From: Streptomyces sp. TLI_053
Lineage (GTDB): Bacteria; Actinomycetota; Actinomycetes; Streptomycetales; Streptomycetaceae
Assembly: GCF_900105395.1 (NCBI RefSeq)
Contig: NZ_LT629775.1
Location: 8,831,501-8,895,500 of the forward strand
Reading direction: 5' to 3'
Length of the DNA stretch: 64,000 bases
The translations under genes were made by a program, and so were the position numbers. The notes beneath the pieces are model-generated. The model did no database searches, was not told the origin of the DNA, and saw only the letters and a program-made list of their open reading frames with translations. Shown here piece by piece: positions 8,095 to 17,107 of this stretch. Positions within the stretch are counted from its first letter, which is position 1, and the number at the start of each line of letters is the position of its first letter.

Positions 8095-8757
8095 ATGAGC
8101 GAACGCAGTTTCACCCCCGCCGCCGGACGCTTCGCGCCGGTCCGCCTCTACGACCCGGTGGTCGCCCTCACTCGCGAGCGGCTGTGGCGCAGCCTGGTCG
8201 CCATGCACGTCGCGCCGCGGCCGCAGGACGTGGTCGTCGACGTCGGCTGCGGCACCGGTTCGCTGGCGGTGCTCCTGAACCGGGTCGAGCCGCGCGCCAC
8301 CGTGATCGGCGTCGACCCCGACCCGGAGGCCCTGGCCGTGGCGCGGCGCAAGTCCGCCGCCGTCGGCGCGGCGGACAACGCCCCGGAGTGGCGGCTCGGC
8401 ATGGGTGACGCCGTGGCGGGGCTCGTGGGCGCCGGGACGGCCGACACCGTCGTCTCCAGCCTCGTCCTGCACCAGTGCCCCGTCCCGATGAAGCGCGCGG
8501 TACTGGCCGCGATGCACGAGACGCTGCGCCCCGGCGGCAAGTTGGTGATCGCCGACTACGGCAAGCAGCGCACGGCCGCGATGCGGCTGGCGTTCCGGGT
8601 CGTGCAACTGGCCGACGGGAAGGCGGACACCCAGCCCAACGCCGACGGCGTCCTGCCCCGGCTGATCGCGGAGGCGGGCTTCCAGGACGTGCGGGAGAGC
8701 GAGACCGTCGCGACGCTCACCGGCTCCCTCTCGCTCTACGTGGCGCGCCGGCCCTGA
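8095..8757 (+). CDS. Class I SAM-dependent methyltransferase
   Basis: The 220-residue protein has motif I VVVDVGCGTG near residues 45-54, the acidic end of beta-2 in IGVDPDPEAL, and motif LRPGGKLVIADYG near 150. The N-terminal RFAPVRLYDPVVALTRE resembles small-molecule methyltransferases of the UbiE/Tam type. Substrate is unknown. The gene converges on the AraC-type regulator and their 3' ends overlap by 22 bp, so antisense interference between them is possible. ATG 8095 is the only start close to the recognisable N-terminus. Confidence 0.85.
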   Translation: MSERSFTPAAGRFAPVRLYDPVVALTRERLWRSLVAMHVAPRPQDVVVDVGCGTGSLAVLLNRVEPRATVIGVDPDPEALAVARRKSAAVGAADNAPEWRLGMGDAVAGLVGAGTADTVVSSLVLHQCPVPMKRAVLAAMHETLRPGGKLVIADYGKQRTAAMRLAFRVVQLADGKADTQPNADGVLPRLIAEAGFQDVRESETVATLTGSLSLYVARRP

Positions 8758-9476
8758 CCGTTCGCGGGTTCCCGGCCGTCCGCAGGGCGCAGGGCCGGGA
8801 GCACCGCGGCGGGCGTCAGCCCCGTCATCTCCCGCATCCGGCGGCCGAAGTGCGCCTGGTCCGCGAAGCCGCCGAGGAGCGCGGCCTCGGCCGGGGTGCT
8901 GCCCGCGCGCAGCGCGTCGGCCGCGCGGGCCAGCCGTCGCCAGATCCGCCAGCGCGCCAGCGGCAGGCCCAACTGCTCCTGCGCGAGGGCCCGCAGGCGC
9001 TGCGGGGAGAGCCCGACCCGTGCGGCCAGACCGGCCAGTGGGACGTCGTCGTCGCCGGCGGCCTCCAGCGCCGCGCGCAGCCGGGGGTCGACCCGGGCCG
9101 AGGGCAGCGCCCCGCCGGGGCGGACCTGCTCCTCCCGCAGGCCGCGCCACTGCGGCGCGACCGTGATGCCCCGGCCGCCGGGGGACCGCAGCCGGTCCGC
9201 GAACGCGCAGTGCGGGTCGATGAAGTAGGTCACCAACTGCCTTACCGGGTGCATTCGGTGGCGGACCATCGGTGCCACCACGAGTGCGGCGCCGCAGTGC
9301 CGCACGCCGTCCGCGTCGGTGGCCGTCACCGTGGGCACGGGGTCGGCCGCCCCGAGCGCGAAGGCGACCTGGAAGGCCGCGTGCCGGTGGGTGTGGCTGT
9401 CCGCGAGCGGTCCCCGGTACAGCGCGTACCCCGCCCCGACGACCAGCCGGGGCCCCGTCCCCTCGCCGTTCTCCAT
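8736..9476 (-). CDS. AraC-family transcriptional regulator
   Basis: The 246-residue product has an N-terminal cupin-like sensor region (DSHTHRHAAFQVAFAL, with His residues that often ligate metal or small molecules) and a C-terminal double helix-turn-helix of the AraC type: VPLAGLAARVGLSPQRLRALAQEQ followed by EAALLGGFADQAHFGRRMREMTGLTPA. The ATG at 9476 is preferred over an upstream in-frame codon because the upstream extension is Arg/Pro-rich and unlike a protein. It overlaps the methyltransferase 3' end on the opposite strand. No adjacent target is obvious. Confidence 0.85.
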   Translation of the reverse strand: MENGEGTGPRLVVGAGYALYRGPLADSHTHRHAAFQVAFALGAADPVPTVTATDADGVRHCGAALVVAPMVRHRMHPVRQLVTYFIDPHCAFADRLRSPGGRGITVAPQWRGLREEQVRPGGALPSARVDPRLRAALEAAGDDDVPLAGLAARVGLSPQRLRALAQEQLGLPLARWRIWRRLARAADALRAGSTPAEAALLGGFADQAHFGRRMREMTGLTPAAVLPALRPADGREPANGQGRRAT

Positions 9477-9534
9477 TGGGCCGATCCTGCCAGAGCCCGC
9501 CCGGCGGTGGCACCGCCCGGTAGCCGCACGGGTG

Positions 9535-9564
9535 GGTGGTCGGTGGTCGGTGGTCGGCGGTCGG
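9535..9564. repeat. Four copies of a 7-bp GGTGGTC-type repeat
   Basis: GGTGGTC and its variant GGCGGTC recur at 7-bp spacing between the regulator start and the nuclease stop. Confidence 0.5.
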
Positions 9565-9568
9565 CCCG

Positions 9569-10318
9569 TCACCGGGGGCGGCCCCGGCGGGGCGCCGGTA
9601 CGCGGGGCCCGGGGACGCGGAGCCCCGGGATGCAGGCCTGCGGAACGCGGGGCTCCGGAACGCGGGACAGGACCTCCCGGAGCGGGTCGCCGCCCCCGGC
9701 CCAGCTAGCCAGCGAGGGTCGGTCGACGAGCAGGATGCCCTGCTCCGCCCCCCACTTGAGCGCCTCGCGGGAAAAACGGCCGTTCGTGACGACGACGGCG
9801 ACATGGGCACCGTGGCTGCGCCGGTAGGTGCCGGCGAGCGCGTACAGGACGCCGACGCCCACCGGTCTGCCGCCGACGGGGTCCCGCTTGTGCTTGCACT
9901 GCACCGCCCAGCGGCGGCCCGTCGGGTCCTCGGCGAGGACGTCCACGCCCCGGTCGTTCGTCCCGCCGACCTTGCGCGCGCGGCAGCCGTCCCGCTCCAG
10001 GAGGTCCCGCACCGCGTACTCGAAGGCGTCCGGGGTCAGCCGGTCGAGGCCGCCCGGGCCGGTCAGCGCCAGCCGCAACCGCGCGGTGCGCGAGCGCTGT
10101 TCGGGCGCCGCGCGGAGCCGCCGGTGCGTCGCGGCCGCCACCGCGACGGCGGTCGCGACGGCCGCGAGGACGGGCAGCCACCAGTGCGCCGCCAGCCAGC
10201 GCAGCACCGGGACGGCCGCGCCGACCGCGACCGCCGTGCCCACCAGCCAGGTTGTCGCATCGCCCGGTGGGCGGCGGCCACGCCCGCGACGCCGTACGGG
10301 AGTTCGGCGACCGGTCAA
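9569..10318 (-). CDS. Membrane-anchored Mrr-like (PD-(D/E)xK) restriction endonuclease-type protein
   Basis: The 249-residue product has two hydrophobic helices near the N-terminus (about residues 22-65), then an Mrr_cat-type domain: LTPDAFEYAVRDLLERDGCRA, the catalytic pattern GVDVLAED...WAVQCKHK (Asp ... Gln-x-Lys) near 125-145, and VVVTNGRFSREALKWGAE. Mrr domains cleave modified or foreign DNA. The C-terminal 30 residues are a Pro-Arg-Val-rich repeat (PRVPGPRVPAPR type). Start is TTG, 16 bp after the stop of a small membrane-protein gene on the same strand, so the two may be co-transcribed. The membrane tether suggests surveillance at the envelope; that is inference. Confidence 0.8.
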   Translation of the reverse strand: MTGRRTPVRRRGRGRRPPGDATTWLVGTAVAVGAAVPVLRWLAAHWWLPVLAAVATAVAVAAATHRRLRAAPEQRSRTARLRLALTGPGGLDRLTPDAFEYAVRDLLERDGCRARKVGGTNDRGVDVLAEDPTGRRWAVQCKHKRDPVGGRPVGVGVLYALAGTYRRSHGAHVAVVVTNGRFSREALKWGAEQGILLVDRPSLASWAGGGDPLREVLSRVPEPRVPQACIPGLRVPGPRVPAPRRGRPR

Positions 10319-10334
10319 CCGCCTGCCGCCCCGG

Positions 10335-10535
10335 TCACTGGGTGGCCCGGGCGGCCACGCCGACGAGTTGGAGGATCGCGTGCCCCCAGGCCGTGCCGGC
10401 GATCAGGACGCCGAGCACGATGCTGCTGAACACGGTGAACGCCTCGTCGCCCCGGCTGCGGGCCTCGGTCCGGCGCCGGAGCCGGATCAGGATGATGATC
10501 GCGACGAACGCCGCCGCGCTGATCGAGTACTGCAC
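10335..10535 (-). CDS. Small two-helix membrane protein, unknown function
   Basis: A GTG-initiated frame of 66 residues contains two hydrophobic segments, AAAFVAIIILIRL and FSSIVLGVLIAGTAWGHAI, separated by a charged loop (RRRTEARSRGDEA). Its size and layout recall small membrane proteins near actinomycete mobile elements, but no family is recognised. It lies 16 bp upstream of the Mrr-like nuclease gene and could be its membrane partner. A longer in-frame start exists upstream, but that extension is low in hydrophobic content and crosses the short tandem repeats. Confidence 0.5.
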   Translation of the reverse strand: MQYSISAAAFVAIIILIRLRRRTEARSRGDEAFTVFSSIVLGVLIAGTAWGHAILQLVGVAARATQ

Positions 10536-10853
10536 GTGCCCACCCGGACCCTCGTCAACGGTGTGTGACGCTCCGACTACTCGGAGCGCGTTGCCGCTGG
10601 TGAGCATGGCGGGCGCCGGGGGCTCTCGGGGGGTGGTGCGGGGAATTCGGCCGGATCCGAACTGTCGGACTGGCGCATTCGTGACGTCCGGGGGCTGCCG
10701 GGGCATTCGTCCTTCGATCCCGCGTTCGGCGGGCGAAGGGCCGATCGTGAGGCGGGGGGACCGCGCCCGGTCCGTGGTCCGCACCGGGCCGAGCCCCGTC
10801 GGTAACCCGCGCCGAGCCCCGTCGGTAACCCGTGCCGGACCGCTCTCCGTCGG
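10536..10853. other. Gene-poor gap with three short direct repeats
   Basis: No supported gene. From about 10785 the element CCCCGTCGGTAACCCG recurs twice and a variant CTCCGTCGGTCACCCG once, each followed by a CGCCG or TGCCG box. Nothing else is recognisable. Confidence 0.5.
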
Positions 10854-11963
10854 TCACCCGCGCCGGACCGAACCGGGGTCGCGCGGGCGGGCGCGCCGTC
10901 CGCCCGGTGACCTCGGGGTGCCCGCCCGGACCGCGCCCGCGCCGGCCGCCACCACCAGGACCACCGCCAGGCACTGGGCCGCCGACAGCTCCTGCCCCAG
11001 CACCAGGAATCCGGCCAGTGCCCCGACCGCCGGGGCCAGCCCGGTCAGGACGGCGAAGACCGGCGCCGACAGCCGTCGCAGCGCCAGCAGCTCCAGCGTG
11101 TACGGCAGCCCGGAGGACAGCAGCGCCACCGCCAGTCCGAGGCCCAGCACCCCGGGTTCCAGCAGGGTGGCGCCGGCCGAACCGACCCCCAGCGGCAGGC
11201 TCATCAGCGCGGACACGGTCATCGCCACCGCGAGCCCGTCCAGCCCGGGGAAGCGCCGCCCCGCCCGGGAGCCGAGCAGAATGTAGGCCGCGCACATCGC
11301 GCCCGCGCCGAGCGCGAAGCCGGCACCCGCCGGGTCGAGCCGGTCGAAGCCGTCCCGCCCGAGCAGCAGGACGCCCGTGAACGCCAGCCCGGCCCACAGC
11401 ACGCCGGCCGCCCGCCGGGTGGCGACGACCGACATCAGCAGCGGTCCGAGGACCTCCAGGGTCACCGCCGGGCCGAGCGGGATCCGGTCGATCGCCTGGT
11501 AGAAGAGGATGTTCATCCCGCCGAGCGCGATGCCGTAGGCGCCCGCGACGGACCAGTCCGCCCGGCCGTACCCGCGCAGCCGGGGCCGGCAGACGGCGAG
11601 CAGCAGCACGGCCGTGATCGTCACCCGCAGCGCCACGGTGCCCAGGGCGCCGGCCCGGGGGAACAGCAGGGCGGCGACGGCGGACCCGAACTGCACGGAG
11701 AGGGTGCCGGCCAGCACCATGCCGACACCGGTGGCACGGCCCGCCCGGGCGGGCACGCTCACCGTCCGGAGTCCGCCGCCTGTCAGCGGTCCGCCCCCGG
11801 CCGGTAACCCGCCCCCGGCCCGTGGCCCGCCCCCGCCCCGTAGCCCGCCCCCTGCCCGTCGTGCGCCGCCGCTCCGGAGGCGGCCGCCCGCCGAGAATCC
11901 CGCCGGCGCACCCGTGGCCGTGCTCCCTGAACCCGTGTCCGTCAAGCTCGTCATGCCCTCCAC
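10854..11963 (-). CDS. EamA/DMT-family exporter (RhtA-like)
   Basis: The 369-residue protein has about ten hydrophobic segments and the internal duplication of EamA transporters. AVTLEVLGPLLMSVVATRRAAGVLWAGLAF and PYTLELLALRRLSAPVFAVLTGLAPAVGALAGFLVLGQ are typical of the RhtA branch, which exports threonine/homoserine and related metabolites across the cytoplasmic membrane. The first 65 residues are a Gly/Arg-rich repeat unlike a transporter, so the true start may be well downstream of the GTG at 11963. It is divergent from a LysR regulator 60 bp away, a common arrangement in which the regulator controls the exporter. Confidence 0.85.
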   Translation of the reverse strand: MEGMTSLTDTGSGSTATGAPAGFSAGGRLRSGGARRAGGGLRGGGGPRAGGGLPAGGGPLTGGGLRTVSVPARAGRATGVGMVLAGTLSVQFGSAVAALLFPRAGALGTVALRVTITAVLLLAVCRPRLRGYGRADWSVAGAYGIALGGMNILFYQAIDRIPLGPAVTLEVLGPLLMSVVATRRAAGVLWAGLAFTGVLLLGRDGFDRLDPAGAGFALGAGAMCAAYILLGSRAGRRFPGLDGLAVAMTVSALMSLPLGVGSAGATLLEPGVLGLGLAVALLSSGLPYTLELLALRRLSAPVFAVLTGLAPAVGALAGFLVLGQELSAAQCLAVVLVVAAGAGAVRAGTPRSPGGRRARPRDPGSVRRG

Positions 11964-12023
11964 GCTAGGAATCCGCCCCCGGCGCGTGAAATGCCGGTCC
12001 GACGGCGGTTATGCTCCCCGGGC

Positions 12024-12884
12024 ATGACCATCGAGCTGCGCCACCTGCGAGCGTTCCTCGCCATCGCCGAGGAAGGCACGATCACCCGCGCCGCGGTCCG
12101 TCTGCACACCGGCCAGCCGGCCCTGTCCCGCACCCTGCGCCAGCTGGAGCAGCACCTGGGCACCCGGCTGATCGACCGCTCCACCCACCACCTCGAGCTG
12201 ACCGTCGCCGGCCGGGCCTTCCGCGACCGGGCCGCGGCCGCCCTCGCCGCCGTCGACCTCGCCCTCGACCCCCGCGCTCTCACCGTCCTCCCGCTGCGCC
12301 TCGGCCACCCCTGGCCCGCGCTCGGCGAGTACACCGTGCCCCTGCTGCGCCGCTGGGACCGCGAGCACCCGGACCAGCCGCTCGAACTGCGCCGGATCGA
12401 CGACCGCACCGCCGGTCTCGCCCGGGGCCGGGCGGACGTCGCCCTGCTGCGGGGCGAGGTCACCGCACCCGGGCTGGTCACCGAACTGCTGCTGGAGGAG
12501 GAGCGGGTGGCGGCCGTTCCCGCGGACAGCGAGCTCGCCGGGCGGGCCACCCTCACGCTCGCGGACCTCGCCGCCCGGCCGGTCGCGCTGAACACGGTCG
12601 CCGGCACCACCACCCTCGACCTCTGGCCGCCCGGGGCCCGGCCCCCGGCGACGATCGAGGTCGACAACACCGACGAGTGGCTCACCGCGATCGCCGGTGG
12701 CCGCGCCGTGGGTGTCTCGACGTCGGCGACCCCCCGGTTGCACAGCCACCCGATGATCGCCTACCGGCCGCTCGCCGACGCCCCGCCGGTACCGCTGTTC
12801 CTCGCCCGGCGCGCCGACACCCCGCCGCACCCGGCCGTCCCGGCGCTGGTCCGCCTGATCCGCGAGCTGCTGTCCGGGACCTGA
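12024..12884 (+). CDS. LysR-family transcriptional regulator
   Basis: The 286-residue product begins MTIELRHLRAFLAIAEEGTITRAA, the canonical LysR helix-turn-helix (TRAAVRLHTGQPALSRTLRQLEQHLGTRLIDR, residues about 20-55), followed by the two-lobed effector domain. The length is slightly short of the usual 300. It is divergent from the EamA exporter, and the 60-bp intergenic region is the likely operator for both; this is inference from common LysR practice. Confidence 0.92.
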   Translation: MTIELRHLRAFLAIAEEGTITRAAVRLHTGQPALSRTLRQLEQHLGTRLIDRSTHHLELTVAGRAFRDRAAAALAAVDLALDPRALTVLPLRLGHPWPALGEYTVPLLRRWDREHPDQPLELRRIDDRTAGLARGRADVALLRGEVTAPGLVTELLLEEERVAAVPADSELAGRATLTLADLAARPVALNTVAGTTTLDLWPPGARPPATIEVDNTDEWLTAIAGGRAVGVSTSATPRLHSHPMIAYRPLADAPPVPLFLARRADTPPHPAVPALVRLIRELLSGT

Positions 12885-13075
12885 CCGGGGTCGTGGCAGG
12901 AGGCAGGACCCGCGCCGCGCCCCGTCGGCCCGGCGCCGCCGGACGGGTGGATTGCGGCAGGCCCGGGCGCGCGGCGGGAGCGGGCGCCGCACGGGGCGTC
13001 GAATACTCGCGCCGTGAGGCGGACGACGGCGCCGCCGAATGCGGGCCGCGCCGCCCCGGACGAGGGAGGATCCCG

Positions 13076-14806
13076 ATGCATCGTCACGGCGCACCCCGGC
13101 GGGCCGCCGCCGGGCCCGGCCGGACCACGCCCCTGCTGGTGGCCGGTCTGCTGCTGGGTGTTCCGCTGCTCGGCGGGTGCACCGCGGACTCCTCCGGCGG
13201 CGACCCCGAAGCCGCGCCCACGAGCCCCGCCTCCCCGTCCTCGGCCTCCTCCCTGTCCTCGACCTCCTCGGCCTCCTCGGTCTCCTCCCCGTCCTCGGCG
13301 TCCGCCCCGGCCACCGCTCCGCCGCGGCAGCCCCCGGCCGAGCTGACCGAGGACCAGGTGAACGCCGCCGTGGCCCGGATCGACGGCTACGCGCAGAACG
13401 CCCTGGCGAAGACCGGCGTGCCGGGGCTGGCCCTCGCCGTCGTGTACAAGGACAAGGTGATCCACGCCAAGGGCCTGGGCGTCCGTCAGCTCGGCAAGCC
13501 GGAGGCGGTGGACCCGGACACGGTGTTCCAGCTCGCCTCGCTCTCCAAGCCGATCGCCTCGACGGTGGTCGCCGGGGTGGTCGGCCAGAAGGCGGTGAAG
13601 TGGGACGACCCGGTCACCGCGCACGACCCGGGCTTCGCCCTGGCCGACCCCTGGGTGAGCAGCCACGTGACCATCGCCGATCTGTTCGCCCACCGCAGCG
13701 GTCTGCCGGACCACGCCGGCGACCTGCTGGAGGACCTCGGCTACCAGCGCGACTACATCCTGCAGCACCTCCGGGACCACGGGCTGGCGCCGTTCCGGGC
13801 GAGCTACGCCTACACCAACTACGGCCTGACCGAAGCCGCCGTGGCCGTCGCCAAGGCCAAGGGCGTGGCCTGGGAGGACCTCGCGGCGGACGTGCTCTAC
13901 AAGCCGGTCGGGATGAACTCCACCAGCTCCCTGCGCTCCGCCTACGACAGCGCGGCGAACAAGGCGACGCCGCACGTGCGTGACGCCGCCGGCTGGCGGG
14001 TCAGTGCCACCGAGAACCCCGACCCGCAGGCCCCGGCGGGCGGGGTGAGCTCCACCGTGCAGGACCTCGGCCGGTGGATGCGGCTGCAGCTCGCCGACGG
14101 CACCTTCGAGGGCAGGCAGATCGTCGACCCGGCGGGTCTGAACGAGACCCGGCTGCCGCAGATCGTCTCCAACCCGACCACCGCGCCCGCCGGCCGGAGC
14201 GGCTTCTACGGCCTGGGCTGGAACGTCAGCTACGACGCCGAGGGCCGGCTGCGGCTGAACCACTCCGGCGCCTTCTCGCTCGGTGCGGCGACCGTGGTGA
14301 CCCTGCTGCCGTCCGAGCAGCTGGGGATCGTGGTCCTGACCAACGGCCAGCCCTCCGGCGTGCCCGAGGCGGTGGCCGAGGAGTTCTTCGACCTCGCCCA
14401 GTACGGTCACGAGACGGTCGACTGGCTGGGCTTCATGGGCAAGGTGGTGCCCGCCGCCGCCCAGAGCCCGGCCTCGCCCACCGACTACGCCTCCCCGCCG
14501 GCCGGAGCGGCCCCGGCGAAGCCGGACAGCGCCTACCTCGGCACGTACGGCAACGACTACTTCGGTCCGATGACGGTGGGTCCCGGGGACGGCGGCGGGC
14601 TGGTGATGAGCCTGGGGCCGGACAGTCTGCGCTTCCCGCTCCAGCACTACGACGGCGACGTGTTCAGCTTCCGGACCCGGGGCGAGAACGCCGCGGGCCT
14701 GTCCGGGGTGACGTTCGCCGTGGGGGCGGACGGGCGGGCCGCCACCGTGGTCGTCGAGCAGTTCGACCACGACGGGCTCGGCACCTTCACCCGGAACGGC
14801 CAGTAG
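13076..14806 (+). CDS. Lipid-anchored serine hydrolase of the class C beta-lactamase/D-Ala-D-Ala peptidase fold
   Basis: A very good RBS (GAGGGAGGA, 13062-13070) precedes the ATG. The 576-residue protein has a lipobox LLGGC near residue 35, a Ser-rich linker with repeated SSAS units, then the hydrolase. The nucleophile motif SLSK lies near 154-157, the Tyr motif YTN near 245 and an HSG box (KTG equivalent) near 396. These sit in the order of EstB/class C enzymes acting on peptides or esters outside the cell. A C-terminal beta domain of about 100 residues follows a Pro/Ala linker. It is far too long for a simple beta-lactamase, so peptidase or esterase activity is more likely. A hairpin follows the stop. 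Confidence 0.88.
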   Translation: MHRHGAPRRAAAGPGRTTPLLVAGLLLGVPLLGGCTADSSGGDPEAAPTSPASPSSASSLSSTSSASSVSSPSSASAPATAPPRQPPAELTEDQVNAAVARIDGYAQNALAKTGVPGLALAVVYKDKVIHAKGLGVRQLGKPEAVDPDTVFQLASLSKPIASTVVAGVVGQKAVKWDDPVTAHDPGFALADPWVSSHVTIADLFAHRSGLPDHAGDLLEDLGYQRDYILQHLRDHGLAPFRASYAYTNYGLTEAAVAVAKAKGVAWEDLAADVLYKPVGMNSTSSLRSAYDSAANKATPHVRDAAGWRVSATENPDPQAPAGGVSSTVQDLGRWMRLQLADGTFEGRQIVDPAGLNETRLPQIVSNPTTAPAGRSGFYGLGWNVSYDAEGRLRLNHSGAFSLGAATVVTLLPSEQLGIVVLTNGQPSGVPEAVAEEFFDLAQYGHETVDWLGFMGKVVPAAAQSPASPTDYASPPAGAAPAKPDSAYLGTYGNDYFGPMTVGPGDGGGLVMSLGPDSLRFPLQHYDGDVFSFRTRGENAAGLSGVTFAVGADGRAATVVVEQFDHDGLGTFTRNGQ

Positions 14807-14821
14807 CCGGACGCGGGCCGA

Positions 14822-14852
14822 CCGGTCCACGGCGCGGGGAGTCGTGGACCGG
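14822..14852. terminator. 10-bp hairpin terminator
   Basis: Arms CCGGTCCACG (14822-14831) and CGTGGACCGG (14843-14852), loop 11 nt, 15 bp after the serine hydrolase stop. The next 200 bp to 15059 hold no gene. Confidence 0.65.
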
Positions 14853-15059
14853 CGGGGCCGTTCCCGGCCGGTGCCCGGGGCGGTAGCCTGGCCGCCGCCG
14901 CGGCCACCGGTACCGGGGCGTCAGGAGGCTCCGTCACGTCCGGTCGGACGGGCGGCGACCGATCCGGGCGCCCGGGCACCGGCTGTTCCGAACTGTCCGA
15001 CGAACGGGTGCGTGACGGCCGGGGAGGCGGGAACACCCGCTCCCCGGCCGTCGGCGCGG

Positions 15060-16184
15060 TCAGAACGCCGAGGTGTAGGCGGTGAAGAAGCGGGACGCGA
15101 TCGGCGAGCCCGAGCCGTTGAAGCACAGCGGGAACAGGTTCACGGTGCCGGCGCTGCGGTTCCAGGGCGTGGCCAGTCCGCAGTAGTCCGTGCCGGGGCC
15201 GAAGGCCGTGACCTGGGCGGTGTCCGAGGGCACCGCGACGTTCGGCAGGTTGACGGTGTAGGGCACCGAACCGGTGAGGGTGTTGACGGCCCCGGAGGAG
15301 TTGTAGTTGGTGCCCGGGGGGACGGCGCCGTTGTACCAGAGGTAGCCGAAGGAGTTGGGCGGGAAGGCCGGGCCGTGCACGGCCCGCTTCTCCGAGTAGC
15401 TCAGCGTCCAGCGGGTGTTGTACGGCGCGTTGGCCGCGTTGAAGCAGGCGACCACGACGGTCTGGCCGGTGCTCGACGGGGACCAGTCGGCGACCTTGCA
15501 GCGGGCGCCGGCGGACGCGTCCACGGCGGTGACCTCGAGGTTGCCGACCGGGGCGGACTGGCCCAGGCCGGGCAGCCAGACCTTCCAGATGCCGGTGCCG
15601 CCGGGGCCCACCGTGTTGGTGCCGCCGGCCGAGTTGTACTGGGTGACCACCGAGCCGGTGGGGTTGGCGAACACGTAGCCGTAGCTGCCGGCGGGCGGGG
15701 ACGGTACGCCGCTGCTGGTGGTGTAGAGCACGGTGAACTGGTTGTTCACGGGCGCGCCGCCCGGACGGTAGCAGCCCACCGCGACGTCCTGGCCGGTGCC
15801 GGCCGTGCCCCAGCCCCGGACCTGGCACCAGCTGCCGGTGCGGCCGACGGCCGTCACGTGCGCGATGCCGCCGGGCCCGGCGATCAGCGGGAAGTGCACC
15901 ACGTAGGAGCCGGTGCCGACCTGGTCCACCTTCACCGGGTTGGTGGCCGGGGTGGGCCAACTGCCCCACTGGCGGCTGGTGTCGGGGACGTAGCCGAGCG
16001 GCGGGGTCGGGTTGTCGAGGTAGGCGAAGCCCCAGCGGTCGGGCACCGCGGCGTGGGCCGGTCCGGCCGCCGGCAGGCTGACGCCCACCAGGGCCGCCAG
16101 CACGGCGAGGACGAGGAGCAGGGCGCGGACGGCGCGGGCGCCGCCGACGGGTCTGACCGGTGGTGCGAAGGTACCGGCGTGCAT
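15060..16184 (-). CDS. Secreted protein of three about 100-residue repeats, unknown function
   Basis: The 374-residue product has a Sec signal peptide (VRALLLVLAVLAALVGVSLPAAGPAHA, cut near residue 43). The rest is three homologous units, each with an N-terminal FGY/YGYV strand, an NT-x-G-x-Y-x-V-x-LP core, V-TAVG or V-TAFG, two Cys and an end F/WT-x-x-YT/S. One disulphide per unit is likely. The repeat resembles extracellular beta-domains of actinomycetes, but I cannot name it. Two in-frame ATGs lie six bases apart; the inner one (16184) has proper spacing from AAGGGG, while the outer is too close to it. Confidence 0.8.
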   Translation of the reverse strand: MHAGTFAPPVRPVGGARAVRALLLVLAVLAALVGVSLPAAGPAHAAVPDRWGFAYLDNPTPPLGYVPDTSRQWGSWPTPATNPVKVDQVGTGSYVVHFPLIAGPGGIAHVTAVGRTGSWCQVRGWGTAGTGQDVAVGCYRPGGAPVNNQFTVLYTTSSGVPSPPAGSYGYVFANPTGSVVTQYNSAGGTNTVGPGGTGIWKVWLPGLGQSAPVGNLEVTAVDASAGARCKVADWSPSSTGQTVVVACFNAANAPYNTRWTLSYSEKRAVHGPAFPPNSFGYLWYNGAVPPGTNYNSSGAVNTLTGSVPYTVNLPNVAVPSDTAQVTAFGPGTDYCGLATPWNRSAGTVNLFPLCFNGSGSPIASRFFTAYTSAF

Positions 16185-16624
16185 GGGCATACCCCTTGGA
16201 CGGTGAGGAATCACGGGTGGCCTGCGCGGTGCTGCCCGCACCGCTGCTCCGCCCGGGGCCCCTGCCGGGGCCGGTGGGCGGCGGCCGACGGGACGACGGT
16301 CCCTCAGGGAGGACCGGTGCGGCCCGGCGTCGGCCGGCGGTGACGGGGTCGGGGGTCAGGCCCGACGGCGCTCACATCGTAGGGGCGCGCCGGGCGGTGG
16401 CACAGGCCTCCGGCACGGGCCGCCCGGTCCGCCGTCGGCCGTTCGCGCGGCGGCCGTCCCTCGCCCCACCCGCCCCCGGCGGCCCGCCCGCCCCGTCCGT
16501 TCCCGCACCGGAACCAGCCGCCCCACCGCGCCCGCCCCGCCCCGCCCCCGGCCTGGCCGGAACCGGCCGCTCCGCTGCCGCTCTCCCGCCGGGTCGGTGC
16601 GCCCGCGCGCACGGAACACCCGCC
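16185..16624. other. Gene-poor, C-rich stretch
   Basis: No supported gene. 16470-16560 is a dense series of CCCGCCC and CCGCCCC blocks, so the opposite strand has closely spaced G-tracts that could form quadruplexes. The promoter of the secreted repeat protein must lie at its left end. Confidence 0.5.
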
Positions 16625-17107
16625 TCAGAGGGCCAGCTTGAACCCGTCGTGGCTGCGGGTGAAGCCCAGCCCGGCGTAGAAGCGGTGCGCGGCCTCGCGC
16701 TGCTTGTTGCTGGTCAGCTGGACCAGCTCGCAGCCGCGCGAACGGGCCCTGGCGATCGCGAGCGTCATCAGGACGCGGCCGAGGCCGCCCCCGCGCCGGT
16801 CCGCGCGGATCCGCACCGCTTCGAGCAGGGCGCGCTCGGCGCCGCCCTTGCCGAGGCCGGGGATGTAGGTGGCCTGGAGGCAGCCGATCACGGCGCCGTC
16901 CGTGTCCGCGAGGACGAGCAGCTCGTTGCGCGGGTCGGTGTCGATCGCGTGGAAGGCGCGCTCGTACGGCTCGGTCACCACGACGGTCGCCGGGTCCACC
17001 ACCCGGTCCTCGTCCGCCAGCAGGGCCAGGAGCGTGGGCAGGTCCTCGCGGGTGGCGGGGCGCAGGGTGTGGGTGGTGGGGCGCAGGGGGCGGGTGGCGG
17101 CAGACAT
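16625..17107 (-). CDS. GNAT-family N-acetyltransferase
   Basis: The 160-residue protein has the acetyl-CoA pyrophosphate loop RADRRGGGLGRVLM (R-x-x-G-x-G-x-G/L type) near residues 100-113, preceded by VRI, and the C-terminal GLGF element YAGLGFTRSHDGFKL. Length and layout are those of small-molecule or protein GNAT enzymes; the substrate is unknown. It stands alone between gene-poor stretches. Confidence 0.9.
   Translation of the reverse strand: MSAATRPLRPTTHTLRPATREDLPTLLALLADEDRVVDPATVVVTEPYERAFHAIDTDPRNELLVLADTDGAVIGCLQATYIPGLGKGGAERALLEAVRIRADRRGGGLGRVLMTLAIARARSRGCELVQLTSNKQREAAHRFYAGLGFTRSHDGFKLAL

Noticed and set aside
12761..14830. Long minus-strand frame opposite the serine hydrolase
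   Set aside because: The forward frame has signal peptide, RBS and all active-site motifs; the reverse frame reads as Gly/Arg/Val/His-rich filler.
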